From Salinarimonas rosea DSM 21201 (GTDB lineage Bacteria; Pseudomonadota; Alphaproteobacteria; Rhizobiales; Beijerinckiaceae): a DNA stretch of 64,000 nucleotides. The notes beneath the pieces are model-generated. The model was not told the origin of the DNA, searched no databases, and worked only from the letters and a program-made list of their open reading frames with translations. Made by a program: the position numbers and the translations under genes. Shown here one piece after another: positions 8,280-22,115 of the stretch. The stretch spans positions 324,928-388,927 of the forward strand of contig NZ_AUBC01000001.1 of the NCBI RefSeq assembly GCF_000429045.1, given 5' to 3'. Position 1 is the first letter of the stretch. Every line of letters starts with the position of its first letter.

Positions 8280-9512
8280 TCACAGCCCCTCGACGAACCG
8301 CAGCAGCCGCGCGCGCTCCCCCGCCGCCAGCCTGTCGAACGCCGTGCGGGCGCCGGCGGCCTCGCCGCCGTGGGCGGCGATCGCCTCGGCCACGGTGGCG
8401 GCGCGGCCGTCGTGGAGGAGGCCCGCGCCGTCGGCGAGGGCGCGCGAGAGGCCCCAGAGCGGGGCGGTGCGCCATTCGCCGGGGGCGATGCCGGGCTCGG
8501 TGGCGCCGCCGTCGAGGCCCGGGCCGAGATCGTGGACGAGGAGGTTCGTGTAGGCGCGCACCTCTCCGTCGGGGGACGCGAGCGCCGGCGCGTGGCAGGC
8601 GGCGCAGCCGGTCTCGGCGAAGAGCCGGGCGCCCGCCGCGTCCGGTGCCGGCTCCGGCGGGGGCGGGACGGCGGCGAGGTAGGCGGCGACGAGCCCGACG
8701 ATCTCGTCCACGATCTCGGGCGTCCCGCCGTGGGGCGCCGCGCGGCAGGTGGGGCAGTCGCCCTCCGCCGCCGGTCGGTGCGTCGTCGACATGCCGAGAT
8801 CGGCGGCGAAGGCGATCGCCGTCATCTCGGCGAGGTCGCGCGCCTGCGCCTTGTGGCCGAAGCGCCCGACGAAGCGCCCGGAGATGCCGTCGCCGTCGCG
8901 GTCCTCCGGGTCCGCCGCGGCGGCGAGGACGGCGTCGGGCACCGCCTCGAGCCGGCCGAGCCCGCGCAGGGCGGGCGCGATCCGCGCACCCGTGCGGGTC
9001 GTCGCGGCGAGCGCACCCCGGGCGAGCCCGTGCGGCGCGTAGCCTCCCGGCGTACGCCGCAGGAGCCCGTCGGGCGCGAAGCCCGGAACGGCGGCGGTCT
9101 GGATCTGCGTGCCGTAGACCGGGTCCGGCCGCCCGGCCGCATCGGAGAGGCGCAGCACCAGCGTCTCGCTCGTCACCACGCCGTCGGCACCGACCCGCGT
9201 CGGCGCCCGGACGAGGCCGACGTGGCAGGAGACGCAGGCGCGCGCGTTGAACAGCGGCCCGAGCCCGTCGTTCGCCCTGGTCGAGGAGGGCGCGGGCACC
9301 CAGGCCCGCTCGAACAGCGCCTCGCCGAGCACGCGGGACATGCGGTCGTCGGCGTGGGCCGATGGCACCAGCACGCACGCGGCGAGCGCCGCGGCCAGCG
9401 CCAGGCGCGGGCCACCCCTCTCCCGGATGGGAGAGGGGCCGGGGGTGAGGGCGTACGGTCGACCGGCGGGATCGTCGCAGGCGTGGCGCAGGCCGTATCG
9501 ATCGGTGAGCAT
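8280..9512 (-). CDS. Di-haem oxidoreductase (DHOR, DUF1111) with a repeat in its 5' end
   Basis: A periplasmic c-type cytochrome of the DUF1111/COG3488 thiol-oxidoreductase-like family. Haem-binding CxxCH motifs are at residues 93-97 (CVSCH) and 303-307 (CAACH); a CPTC without histidine is at 253-256. A signal peptide (about 35-54, ending SAHA) precedes the mature part. The only in-frame ATG is at 9512, and the first 34 residues include the translated product of an intergenic repeat, LTPGPSPIRERGG. The original start was probably nearer the signal peptide and may have been disrupted or displaced. It is the last gene after imelysin and the di-haem peroxidase; COG3488 genes sit beside imelysin in several bacteria. 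Confidence 0.8.
   Translation of the reverse strand: MLTDRYGLRHACDDPAGRPYALTPGPSPIRERGGPRLALAAALAACVLVPSAHADDRMSRVLGEALFERAWVPAPSSTRANDGLGPLFNARACVSCHVGLVRAPTRVGADGVVTSETLVLRLSDAAGRPDPVYGTQIQTAAVPGFAPDGLLRRTPGGYAPHGLARGALAATTRTGARIAPALRGLGRLEAVPDAVLAAAADPEDRDGDGISGRFVGRFGHKAQARDLAEMTAIAFAADLGMSTTHRPAAEGDCPTCRAAPHGGTPEIVDEIVGLVAAYLAAVPPPPEPAPDAAGARLFAETGCAACHAPALASPDGEVRAYTNLLVHDLGPGLDGGATEPGIAPGEWRTAPLWGLSRALADGAGLLHDGRAATVAEAIAAHGGEAAGARTAFDRLAAGERARLLRFVEGL
9415..9452 (+). repeat. REP-like hairpin repeat, copy 1 (inside the DHOR frame)
   Basis: A perfect hairpin CCCCTCTCCC-GGATG-type loop-GGGAGAGGGG is followed by the tail GCCGGGGGTGAGGG. Further copies lie at 9635-9671, 24642-24678 and 24741-24776. 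This copy lies within the reading frame of the di-haem oxidoreductase, just before its signal peptide, where it encodes TPGPSPIRERG. Confidence 0.8.
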
Positions 9513-9634
9513 CGGCCACTCCCGCCGGGGCGCACGGCCGCCGGTCTCGCATCATCGCCGATGACCGCCGGGAGTGGTTCGGCATGCTCGGCATCGTAGC
9601 GCCGCGGCGTTCGCGCAGGCTTTCCAGCCGTATT

Positions 9635-9671
9635 CCCTCACCCCCGGCCCCTCTCCCTTCCGGGAGAGGGG
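9635..9671 (-). repeat. REP-like hairpin repeat, copy 2
   Basis: The same element in the opposite orientation, with the tail CCCTCACCCCCGGC first and the hairpin CCCTCTCCCTTCCGGGAGAGGG second. Copies 1 and 2 form a mirror-image pair with tails facing each other across 182 bp. It lies 32 bp beyond the stop of the di-haem peroxidase gene. Confidence 0.8.
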
Positions 9672-9703
9672 AGCGCGTCGGCGGCTTGGTCGGGCACGGC
9701 CGC

Positions 9704-10870
9704 CTAGTCATCCAGCAGATGCTCGTAGCGGTCATCGGTCAGCGTCTCGAGGAAGGCGACGAGGGCGTCGATGCGCTGGTCGTCGAGCGCCGGCCCGTGC
9801 TCCAGATCCTCGAGCGCGAGCGTGCCGGGGTGCGGCGGCGGGCCGAAGGGCGCGCCGGTCTCGGGGTTGATGCGCCGGCGCTCCGAGCGGGTGTTGTAGG
9901 TGTTGTAGAAGAGGATCACCGTGCGCAGATCGGCGAACACGCCATTGTGCATGTAGGGGCCGGTGACGGCGACGTTCCGGAGCGTCGGCGTGCGGAAGCG
10001 CCCGGCCTGGGCGGGGTCACCCGCCGCGGCCGGGTTCTCGCCGAGGCCCGCGTCCGGCGCGAGGTCGGGATGCGCCGGGGTGCCGATGTTGTGGTAGCGG
10101 TGGTCGGTGAAGGTCTCGCGCCGGTCGCCGAGCCCGCCGTCCCCGAGGTGGCATAGCGCGCAGTTGGTGAACTGCTGCGAGAAGAACAGCACCCGGCCGA
10201 GCTCTTCCAGGTCGTCGAGCGCCACCTCGCCGGCGAGCCAGCGGTCGTAGCGCGAGGAGTAGGGCGCGAAGGTCTCGCTGCGCTCGAAGGCGGCGATCGC
10301 CTGGCCGATCACGCCGAAGCCGCGCTGCGGGTCGTCCAGGACGCCCGGCGCGAAATGCGCGTCGAAGGCCGCCGCGTAGGCCGGGTCGGCGCGGACGGCG
10401 GCGACGACCGCGGCCTCGTCCGCCATCTGCATCTCGGCCGCGTCGAGCATCGGCCCGCCCGCCTGGGCGGCGAGGTCGGCGGCGCGCCCGTCGTGGAACA
10501 GGCCGCCGCGAAAGCCCTCCGCATCGCGGTGGAAGGCGGGGACCTCCGAGGCGTAGGTCAGGGTCGGGGCGTTGCGCCGCCCCATCGACACGTCGTCGGC
10601 CCCGAGCGACACGGCTCCCCCGAGCGCCCCGTCGCGTGGGTCGGCGAAGCCGGCGGCGGGGTCGTGGCAGCCGGCGCAGGACTGCGTGCCGCTGGCCGAG
10701 AGGCGCGGATCGAAGAACAGCGCCTCGCCGAGCGCGGCGGGGGAGGGGTAGGCGGGGGGCGGCTCGGCCGGCGCGCCCGAGCCCCTTGCCGACGCCGGGA
10801 CGCTCCCGGCCGCGAGGGCGACCAGGAGCGCGAGCAATGGGTTACGCCGGCGCGACATCGCGTGCGACAT
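9704..10870 (-). CDS. Di-haem cytochrome c peroxidase / MauG-family protein
   Basis: A 388-residue exported di-haem protein of the bacterial cytochrome c peroxidase/MauG superfamily. CxxCH motifs are at 65-69 (CAGCH) and 237-241 (CALCH). Other family sequences are ALGEALFFDPRLS (47-59), RNAPTL (99-104), FHDGRA (125-130), RTPTLRNV and the distal-region GPYMHNGVF. An arginine-rich, then hydrophobic N-terminus (to about 28) is a signal peptide. It could reduce peroxide with electrons from a small cytochrome, or oxidise a protein partner as MauG and MbnH do. Its place between imelysin and DHOR favours a role in iron or redox handling in the periplasm. An ATG at 10858 is an alternative start. Confidence 0.88.
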   Translation of the reverse strand: MSHAMSRRRNPLLALLVALAAGSVPASARGSGAPAEPPPAYPSPAALGEALFFDPRLSASGTQSCAGCHDPAAGFADPRDGALGGAVSLGADDVSMGRRNAPTLTYASEVPAFHRDAEGFRGGLFHDGRAADLAAQAGGPMLDAAEMQMADEAAVVAAVRADPAYAAAFDAHFAPGVLDDPQRGFGVIGQAIAAFERSETFAPYSSRYDRWLAGEVALDDLEELGRVLFFSQQFTNCALCHLGDGGLGDRRETFTDHRYHNIGTPAHPDLAPDAGLGENPAAAGDPAQAGRFRTPTLRNVAVTGPYMHNGVFADLRTVILFYNTYNTRSERRRINPETGAPFGPPPHPGTLALEDLEHGPALDDQRIDALVAFLETLTDDRYEHLLDD

Positions 10871-10888
10871 GGTCCTCCTCGGTCTCTC

Positions 10889-11060
10889 TCCCGCCCCCGG
10901 CTCGACGCGCCCCGTTTCGGCTGTCGCCGAAGCGCGCCGTGCGGCGCACCCCCTCCGTCTCGTCGCCTTCGGCGCCGATCCACCTCCCCCGATAGGGGAG
11001 GAGCGCGTCCCGCCCCGTTGGGGCGGGGACGATCAGCGAAGCGGATCCGGGGCGGGGTCC
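10889..11060. repeat. GC-rich dispersed element, copy 1
   Basis: This stretch fills most of the gap between imelysin and the di-haem peroxidase. Read on the minus strand it closely follows 54419-54552. Shared blocks are ACCCCGCCCCGGATCCGCTT, the hairpin CCCCGCCCCAACGGGGCGGG, CTCCTCCC(N)4GGGGGAGG with TGGATCGG, and the end GAGCCGGGGGCGGGAG. This copy has about 40 bp extra before the last block. A part of it also recurs at 49649-49680. Confidence 0.7.
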
Positions 11061-11124
11061 ACCGGCTCGACGTCGGCGATGTGTTCGGCTTCGCCGGCGC
11101 CACCTCCCCGGCGGGCGAGGAGCC

Positions 11125-12420
<1,296 letters not shown>

Positions 12421-12447
12421 GGGGATCTCTCCGGGCTTGCAGTCCAG

Positions 12448-12464
12448 TTTGGAACGCTTCCAAA
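12448..12464 (-). promoter_or_regulatory. Probable Irr-type iron control element (ICE box)
   Basis: TTTGGAACGCTTCCAAA has perfect 7 bp arms and a 3 bp spacer. The ICE consensus bound by Irr in Rhizobiales is TTTAGAA-N3-TTCTAAA; this site differs by one symmetric change in each arm. A possible promoter on the minus strand (TTGCGC at 12509-12514, TAGCCA at 12486-12491, 17 bp apart) would place the box about 15-31 bases into the transcript, a position suited to repression. The target would be the imelysin run. Confidence 0.55.
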
Positions 12465-12539
12465 AACCGAGTGTTTTCAGGCATTTGGCTAGACCGGTGC
12501 GGTTTCCCGCGCAACCCTTGTGATTTCCCCGATACCTCC

Positions 12540-12554
12540 TTGGAACGGCTCCAA
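12540..12554. promoter_or_regulatory. Second TTGGA...TCCAA palindrome in the same gap
   Basis: TTGGAACGGCTCCAA has 5 bp arms around 5 bp and shares TTGGAACG with the ICE-like box about 76 bp away. It lies 22 bp beyond the gbcB stop and upstream of the possible imelysin promoter. It may be a weaker second Irr site. Confidence 0.25.
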
Positions 12555-12576
12555 TCCGGGAGCGGATCGCCTTCCC

Positions 12577-13668
12577 TCAGCGCTCCACCACCACGTTCGA
12601 GCGCGGCTTCGAGCAGCACAGCAGCACCATCCCCGCGTCGATCTCGCGCTGGCGGATGCCGCCGGCATGCGCCATCTCGACGGTGCCCTCCCGCTTCTTG
12701 GTCTTGCAGGTGCCGCACAGGCCCTTGGTGCAGGAGGCGGGGAGCCGCATGCCCGCGAGGCGGGCGGCGGCGAGGATCGTGGTGTTCTCGTCGCAGGGCA
12801 CCGTGCGGCCGGACTTGGTGAAGGTGATCTCGAAGGTCGCGAGCGTCTCGTCCGGCGGCGGCGGCGCGGCCTCGCGCTCGCGCGGGGAGAGCTGGTCGAA
12901 GTCGAAGCTCTCCTCGTGGTAGCGCGCCATGTCGTGGCCGGCGTTCGCCAGGAAGTAGCGCACGGCGGCCATGAAGGCGGGCGGGCCGCAGCAGAAGATC
13001 TCGCGCTCGCGGAAGTCCGACGACAGCGTCGCGACGAGCTCGGGCGAGAAGCGCCCGCGATAGCCGGACCAGGAGCGCTCGCCCTCGACGCTCTCGACCA
13101 CGTGCGCGACCCTCAGGTTGAGGCGCCGGTGCGCCATCAGCTCGAGCTCGGCGCGGAAGACGATGTCGCGCGGCGTGCGGGCGAAATGGACGTAGAGCGT
13201 GTCGAGGTCCTCGCCGACGTCGAAGTCGCGGCGCACGTGGCTGATCAGCGGCGTCGCGCCCACGCCTCCGGAGATGAACAGGCGCTTGGGGCTCGGGTGC
13301 GCCCAGGTCGAGAACTCGCCCATTGGGCCGACCGCGCGTACGACGTCGCCGACGCGCAGGTTGTCGTGCAGCCAGTTCGAGACGACGCCGCCGACGCAGC
13401 GCTTGACCGTGATCGCGACCGTGTGCGGGCGCGTCGGCGAGGAGGCGATCGTGTAGCAGCGGTTGATCGAGCCGCCGTCCACGGGGAAGTCGAAGGTCAG
13501 GAACTGCCCCGGCGCGAAGTTGAACTGCCGCGGCTCGGGCGAGACGAAGACGAAGGTCTTGACGTCGTGCGTCTCCTCGTAGACCGCCCGGCAGATCAGC
13601 CGGTCGTCCTCCTCGCAATCCCAGACGGGGTAGAGCGCCTCGAGCGAGAGGCCATGGCGGGCTGGCAT
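12577..13668 (-). CDS. gbcB: Glycine betaine demethylase reductase component GbcB
   Basis: A 363-residue flavin-iron-sulphur reductase that passes electrons from NAD(P)H to a Rieske oxygenase. Domain order is FAD-binding (about 25-120, with RCYTIAS at 70-76), NAD-binding (125-245, with GGVGATP at 134-140 and CCGPPAFM at 226-233), then a C-terminal plant-type [2Fe-2S] ferredoxin with Cys313, Cys318, Cys321 and a Cys at 351/352. This is the layout of GbcB and of related oxygenase reductases. It lies 40 bp downstream of the gbcA-like gene on the same strand, which supports the pairing. The ATG at 13668 is chosen because the earlier frame is non-family sequence. Confidence 0.85.
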   Translation of the reverse strand: MPARHGLSLEALYPVWDCEEDDRLICRAVYEETHDVKTFVFVSPEPRQFNFAPGQFLTFDFPVDGGSINRCYTIASSPTRPHTVAITVKRCVGGVVSNWLHDNLRVGDVVRAVGPMGEFSTWAHPSPKRLFISGGVGATPLISHVRRDFDVGEDLDTLYVHFARTPRDIVFRAELELMAHRRLNLRVAHVVESVEGERSWSGYRGRFSPELVATLSSDFREREIFCCGPPAFMAAVRYFLANAGHDMARYHEESFDFDQLSPREREAAPPPPDETLATFEITFTKSGRTVPCDENTTILAAARLAGMRLPASCTKGLCGTCKTKKREGTVEMAHAGGIRQREIDAGMVLLCCSKPRSNVVVER

Positions 13669-13708
13669 GGGCGAGGCTCCGCGGTGGCTTTGGCGGTGGC
13701 GGCGGGGA

Positions 13709-14980
13709 TCAACGGGTCGCGTCGGCGGCGAGGCCGGCGCCGAGCCGCTCGACGTACCAGGCGACGAACCGCTCCACGAGCCCCTCCGTCCAGGGCGAGT
13801 ACGGCCCCGGCTCGTAGGCGGGGCTCGCCACGCCCTTCTGGCCGATGGCGACGAGCGCGCCGTCCTGCTCGTTCGTGGCGCGCCAGACCTCGGTGAGCCG
13901 CTCGACATCGTAGTCGAGCCCCTCGACGGCGTCGCGGTGGACGAGCCACTTCGTCCGCAGGAGCGTGCGGTCGGGCGCGAGCGGGATGACGCTGAAGCTG
14001 ACCGCGTGGTCCGCCATGAGGTGGTGCCAGGCGTTGGGCTGCGTCCAGAACGACAGCCCCCCAAGCCGCGGCTCGGAGAGCGCGCCGAGCAGGCGCCGGC
14101 AGGCGGAGCGCGTGTCCATCGTCTGCGATTCGCCGGCGCGGTCGATGGCGAGGCGCTGCGTGCGAAAGCCCGTGGGGCAGCCGGCCAGCCGCTCGATCTC
14201 GGCGAAGGGCAGGCCCTCGCGGGCCCAGCGGGCCTCGAACTCGGCGCAGATCCGCTCGTAGGCCGCCATGGCGGCGGCGCGGTCGGCGTCGGCGTCGTCG
14301 GGCGCGAAGCCGAAGCCGTACTCGAACAGGGAGACCGTAAGCTCGGGATGGTTGGTCGCGCAGTGATAGCACTCGCGATTGTTCTCCATCGTGAGCTTCC
14401 AGTTACCCTCCTCGATCAGGTCGATCGACGCCGCGACCTTCGCCTCGGCGAGGCCGTGGGGTGCAAGATAGGGGGTCACTGCCGCCGCCATAGCGTCGAA
14501 GTCGGCCGGCGGCTCCTCGGCGAGGCAGACGTGGACGAGGCCCGCGAGGCTCCTCACGTGCACGCGCTTCAGCGCATGGCAGGCGCGGTCGAAGCCCGCG
14601 CCCATGTGCTCGGCGTGGAGCAGCGCGCCGTCGAGATCGTAGGTCCACTGGTGGTAGGGGCACACGAGCTTGCCGACGACGCCGGCGGGCTCCGACAGGA
14701 TGCGCGCGCCGCGGTGGCGGCAGACGTTGTGGAAGGCGGCGAGGCCGCCGTCGTCGTCGCGCACGACGATGATCGAGGCCGTGCCGATCTCGACCGTGAC
14801 GTAGTCGCCCGGCTCCGCCACCTCGCCCTCGACGGCGACGAAGATCCAGTGGCGCCCGAAGACGAGCGCGAGATCGCGCTCGAAGATCTCGGCGCTCGTG
14901 TAGAACGGCGCCTCCAGCGAATGGCCGGGCCTGCGCCGCGCCAGGAGCTCCTCGACCGCAACCGCGCCGTCTCGTGCCAT
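13709..14980 (-). CDS. gbcA: Glycine betaine demethylase oxygenase component GbcA (Rieske)
   Basis: A 423-residue Rieske non-haem iron oxygenase alpha subunit. The Rieske cluster ligands are Cys87-x-His89 (CRHRG) and Cys107-x2-His110 (CPYHQWTY). The catalytic iron region reads [15 protein letters not shown]. Long matches to GbcA as I know it include [16 protein letters not shown] and YEPGPYSPW. GbcA removes one methyl group from glycine betaine as formaldehyde, giving dimethylglycine. The formaldehyde dehydrogenase gene frmA, divergent 275 bp away, could remove that product. Stachydrine demethylase (Stc2-like) is the main alternative. The ATG at 14980 gives the family N-terminus. Confidence 0.85.
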   Translation of the reverse strand: MARDGAVAVEELLARRRPGHSLEAPFYTSAEIFERDLALVFGRHWIFVAVEGEVAEPGDYVTVEIGTASIIVVRDDDGGLAAFHNVCRHRGARILSEPAGVVGKLVCPYHQWTYDLDGALLHAEHMGAGFDRACHALKRVHVRSLAGLVHVCLAEEPPADFDAMAAAVTPYLAPHGLAEAKVAASIDLIEEGNWKLTMENNRECYHCATNHPELTVSLFEYGFGFAPDDADADRAAAMAAYERICAEFEARWAREGLPFAEIERLAGCPTGFRTQRLAIDRAGESQTMDTRSACRRLLGALSEPRLGGLSFWTQPNAWHHLMADHAVSFSVIPLAPDRTLLRTKWLVHRDAVEGLDYDVERLTEVWRATNEQDGALVAIGQKGVASPAYEPGPYSPWTEGLVERFVAWYVERLGAGLAADATR

Positions 14981-15051
14981 CGCGCCCTCGCGAAACCCGG
15001 GCCACCCGATCCGCCGAGTGTGACGACGGCCGCCCGGGCGCCTTTCACGCG

Positions 15052-15070
15052 AGCGACGCCGAATGTCGCT
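15052..15070. promoter_or_regulatory. Inverted repeat between gbcA and frmA
   Basis: AGCGAC-N7-GTCGCT lies 72 bp from the gbcA start and 186 bp from the frmA start. It is the clearest dyad in this 275 bp divergent gap and could be an operator shared by the two transcripts, but no known regulator motif is matched. Confidence 0.25.
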
Positions 15071-15255
15071 TTCGCGCCATGGGGTCGCGCGGGACCCGAA
15101 CCATCGCAGCTCGGCCGGGCATCGCGCTCGACCGACGCGTCCCTCCACGTCGCGCGCACGTCATTTCCCGTCGCCTCGAGGCTGGCGCGCGCGCCCCCGG
15201 ACGGGCAGTCTCGCGGGCACGAATCGACGACGAACCCGACGGGGAAGGACACGCC

Positions 15256-16368
<1,113 letters not shown>

Positions 16369-16375
16369 GGCCGCC

Positions 16376-19002
<2,627 letters not shown>

Positions 19003-19006
<4 letters not shown>

Positions 19007-21150
19007 GCGGAGAGCCTCATCGTGGCGCTCTCCCGCACCAGCGCGACGAACTCGGCGGCGGGGACGGGCTTGGAGAACAGGTATCCCTGCGCCTCGTCGC
19101 AGCCTTCCGCGCGCAGGAGCCCGACCTGCTCGGGGCTGTCGACCCCCTCGGCGATGGTCTCGATGCCCAGCGAATGGCCGAGATTGACGATCGCGCGCAC
19201 GATCGCCGCGTCGTTGGGGTCGTTCTTCATGTTGCGCACGAAGCCCTGGTCGATCTTCAGCCGGTCGACGGGGAACTTCTTCACGTAGGCCAGCGACGAG
19301 TAGCCCGTGCCGAAATCGTCGATCGAGAAGGTCACGCCGAGCTTGCGCAGCTCCGAGAGCTCGGCGGCGACGGCCTCGGCGTTCTGCATCAGGATCGTCT
19401 CGGTGATCTCGAGGTCGAGGAGCTCGGGATCGAGCGTCGATTCCGAGAGCACGTCGAGGACGAGGTCGCGCATGGCGAGCTTGCGGAACTGGATCGGCGA
19501 GAGGTTGACGCCCACCCGCAGCCGCGGCAGCCCCATCGTCTGCCAGGACTTCGCCTCGCGGCAGGCCTCGCGCATCACCCACTCGTTGATGGGGATGATG
19601 ATGCCCGTCTCCTCGGCGAAGGGCAGGAAGTCGAGCGGACGCACGAGCCCGCGCTTGGGATGGCGCCAGCGCACCAGCGCCTCGGCGCCGACGATGCGGC
19701 CGGTGCGCAGGTCGATCTGCGGCTGGTAGTGCAGCTCGAACTCGCGGTTGGCGATCGCCCGGCGCAGGTCGGTCTCGAGGGTGATGCCCTCGCGCGCCGC
19801 CGTGACCATGTCGGCCGAGAAGAAGCGCAGCGCGTTGCGCTCCTCGGCCTTGGCCCGGTACATCGCGATGTCGGCGTTCTTGATGAGGTCGTCCGTGTCC
19901 TCGCCGTCGCCGGGATAGAGCACGACGCCGAGGCTCGCCCCCACCACGATGTCCTCGCCGGCGATCCGGAACGGGTTGCCGATCGCCGCGATGAGGCGCC
20001 TGGCGAAATCGCGGGCCTCGTCGGCGTTGCGCACGTCCGTCTGGAGCACGGCGTACTCGTCGCCGCCGAGCCGCGCCACCGTGTCGGTGTCGCGCACGAT
20101 GTGACGCAGCCGCTCCGCGACGGTGCGCAGGAGCTCGTCGCCGCGATGGTGACCCAGCGCGTCGTTGACGCTCTTGAAGCGGTCGAGGTCGACGAGGTGG
20201 AGCGCGAAGAAGCGGTCGCCGCGCCGGGCGCGGGCGATCTCGCGGCGCATGCGGTCCTGCAGCAGCGTGCGGTTGGCGAGCCCGGTGAGCGCATCGTGAT
20301 GGGCGAGATGGACGAGATGGCTCTCGGCCTTCTTGCGGTCGGTGATGTCGAGCGCCGTGGTGAGCACGGCGATCACGTGCCCGTCCGCGTCCGAGAGCGG
20401 GGACTTGGTGACGACGAAGGCGTGCCTGGCGCCGTCGCGGTCGGTCACCTCCTCCTCGTAGCTCGGCAGCGCCCGCGCCGAGCGGAAGACGAGCTGGTCG
20501 AGGGCGAGGCTGCGCTGGGCGCGCTCGGCGCCGATCAGGTCCGAGGCCGGCCGGCCGATCGCCTCGGCCTGGTCGATGGCGGCGAAGGCGGACATGTGGG
20601 CGTTGAGGAAGATGCACGCGCCGTCGCGGTCGTGCGCGCTGATCAGCGCGGGCACGGTGTCGATCACCTGCGCCAGGCGCTGGCGGCTGTCGCGCAGGAG
20701 CGCCTCGCGGGAGCGTTCGCTGTCCTCGAGCTCGCGCTCCAGGAAGGAGGCGCGGCTCTTGATGATCTGCGCCTGGCGGCGCATCTGGAGGAGGTTGCGC
20801 GCCCGCGTGAGGAATTCGGCGTGATCGACGGGGCTGAGCAGGAAGTCGGTCGCCCCCGCCTCCAGCGCCTCGAGCCGGAACGAGCGCTCCTCGTAGACGG
20901 TGATGGCGATGACGGGCACGTCCTCGCAGCCGGGCAGCCTGCGGAAGCGGCGGGTGAACTCCGCGCCGGTCATGGTGGGCATCTTGAAGTCGGTGATGAC
21001 GAGATCGGGCGTGCGCGCGGCGAGGCGCTGGAGCGCCTCCGCCGGATCGCCGAAGGCCTCGACCTCGACGCCCTCGGCGATCGACGCCGCCAGGCGCGAG
21101 AAGATGTTTCGGTTCGTCACCCGATCGTCGAGGATGATGATCAAAGGCAT
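19003..21150 (-). CDS. Response regulator with PAS, GGDEF and EAL domains (c-di-GMP enzyme)
   Basis: A 715-residue protein. The receiver domain (1-125) has Asp8/Asp9 and the phosphorylation site Asp54 in VITDFKMP; the usual lysine near 106 is serine (FLLSPVDH). A helical linker leads to a PAS domain (about 155-275), GGDEF (280-445, GGDEY at 362-366) and EAL (455-710, EAL at 490-492 and DFGTGYSSL). Both catalytic signatures look intact, so it could make and break cyclic di-GMP. It is the first gene of a two-gene operon with the RpfC-like kinase, which is therefore its probable phosphodonor. The ATG at 21150 is chosen by family start. Confidence 0.92.
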
Positions 21151-21527
21151 GCGCGCGACACCGTCCCGTACTCGTGCCCGGCCGAGGGTCGCCGGAGCAT
21201 GGTCGCCGAGCGTACGGGCGAAGTCTAAAAGAACATTCAACGCAGCGAGAAGCTCTCGCCAACGTCGATAGTCGACACTTCGGTCGTTTCGGAGATCAAC
21301 ACAAAGCAAGCATTGGAACGATTTCATTGGGGATCGGGGGCGAATAGAAATTAATCGACCCCGCATGGCACGACGCGTGACCGCGTCCTCCTGTCGCACG
21401 CGCCTCCGGCGCCCGGCATTCGTGACGGTCTACCGGGCAGGCACCTTCCGCGCGACGCCGGCGGGCGTTTGACCGCAGGTTGTGCGACGGGCGCCGGCGT
21501 CCGCGGCGGTCTCCCGCCGCCCGCGTC
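21151..21527. other. Non-coding gap, AT-rich for this genome
   Basis: This 377 bp gap lies between the start of the GGDEF-EAL gene and the stop of the MarR gene. About 21218-21352 is clearly richer in A and T than its surroundings and should hold the promoter of the signalling operon. No convincing consensus promoter, hairpin or small gene was found. Confidence 0.5.
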
Positions 21528-22115
21528 TCACGCGGTCTGCGCGAGATCGCGGGGCGCGTCCTCGGGCTCGGAATCGGGCTCGTCGGGCTCCTCGTCGGCG
21601 GCGTCGAGGCCGCGAGCGTCGGCGCCGGAGACCTCCGCGAGATTGCGCGCGAGCTTGCGCAGCAGCTTGCGCAGACGCTTGCGATCCTTCGCATCGAAGT
21701 CGCCGAGCAACTCGGCCTCGACGTCGTCCCAGAGCACCGCGATGGCGGCGGCCTTGGCCGCGCCCTCCCCGGTGAGCCCGACGCGCACGACGCGGGCGTC
21801 GTCGGGCTCGGTGCGCCGCTCGACGAGGCCGAGGGCGGCGAGCCGCGAGACGGTCTTGGAGGCGGTGGGCGGGCGCACGCGCAGGATGGCGGCGAGCTCG
21901 CCCATCGTCATCTGGCCCTCGGCGGCGAGCGCCTGGACGACCTGCTCCTGGCCCGCGAACAGCCCGAGCTCGCCGAGCCTGTCGCCCATGCGCGCGCGAT
22001 GCAGCCGCGCCGCCTGGACCAGTGCCCAGCCGACGCTCTTCGCCCCCGGATGCTTGGAGCCCGGGTGCTTGGAGCCCGGATGCTTGGTCCCCGAATGCTT
22101 GGATTTGTCGTTCAT
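21528..22115 (-). CDS. MarR-family transcriptional regulator with a repeat-encoded N-terminus
   Basis: A 195-residue winged-helix regulator. The core (28-150) reads like MarR: GLFAGQEQVVQALAAEGQMTMGELAAIL, the recognition region RPPTASKTVSRLAALGLVERR, and the wing PDDARVVRVGLT. Upstream of it, residues 5-25 consist of five-residue repeats (KHPGS type) encoded by four 15 bp DNA units. The C-terminal 30 residues are acidic. Ligand and targets are unknown; members often sense phenolics or oxidants. Its immediate divergent neighbourhood is empty, so autoregulation or remote targets are likely. Confidence 0.85.
   Translation of the reverse strand: MNDKSKHSGTKHPGSKHPGSKHPGAKSVGWALVQAARLHRARMGDRLGELGLFAGQEQVVQALAAEGQMTMGELAAILRVRPPTASKTVSRLAALGLVERRTEPDDARVVRVGLTGEGAAKAAAIAVLWDDVEAELLGDFDAKDRKRLRKLLRKLARNLAEVSGADARGLDAADEEPDEPDSEPEDAPRDLAQTA
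22045..22104. repeat. Four tandem 15 bp units inside the MarR gene
   Basis: Units of the form CCCGGATGCTTGGAG occur four times head to tail with one to three changes each. In the gene's frame (minus strand) each unit encodes five residues of the KHPGS type. Because the period is a multiple of three, loss or gain of a unit would keep the frame. Confidence 0.85.

Noticed and set aside
22045-22104. CRISPR-like repeat array
   Set aside because: The 15 bp units are directly adjacent, have no spacers and lie inside a coding gene.
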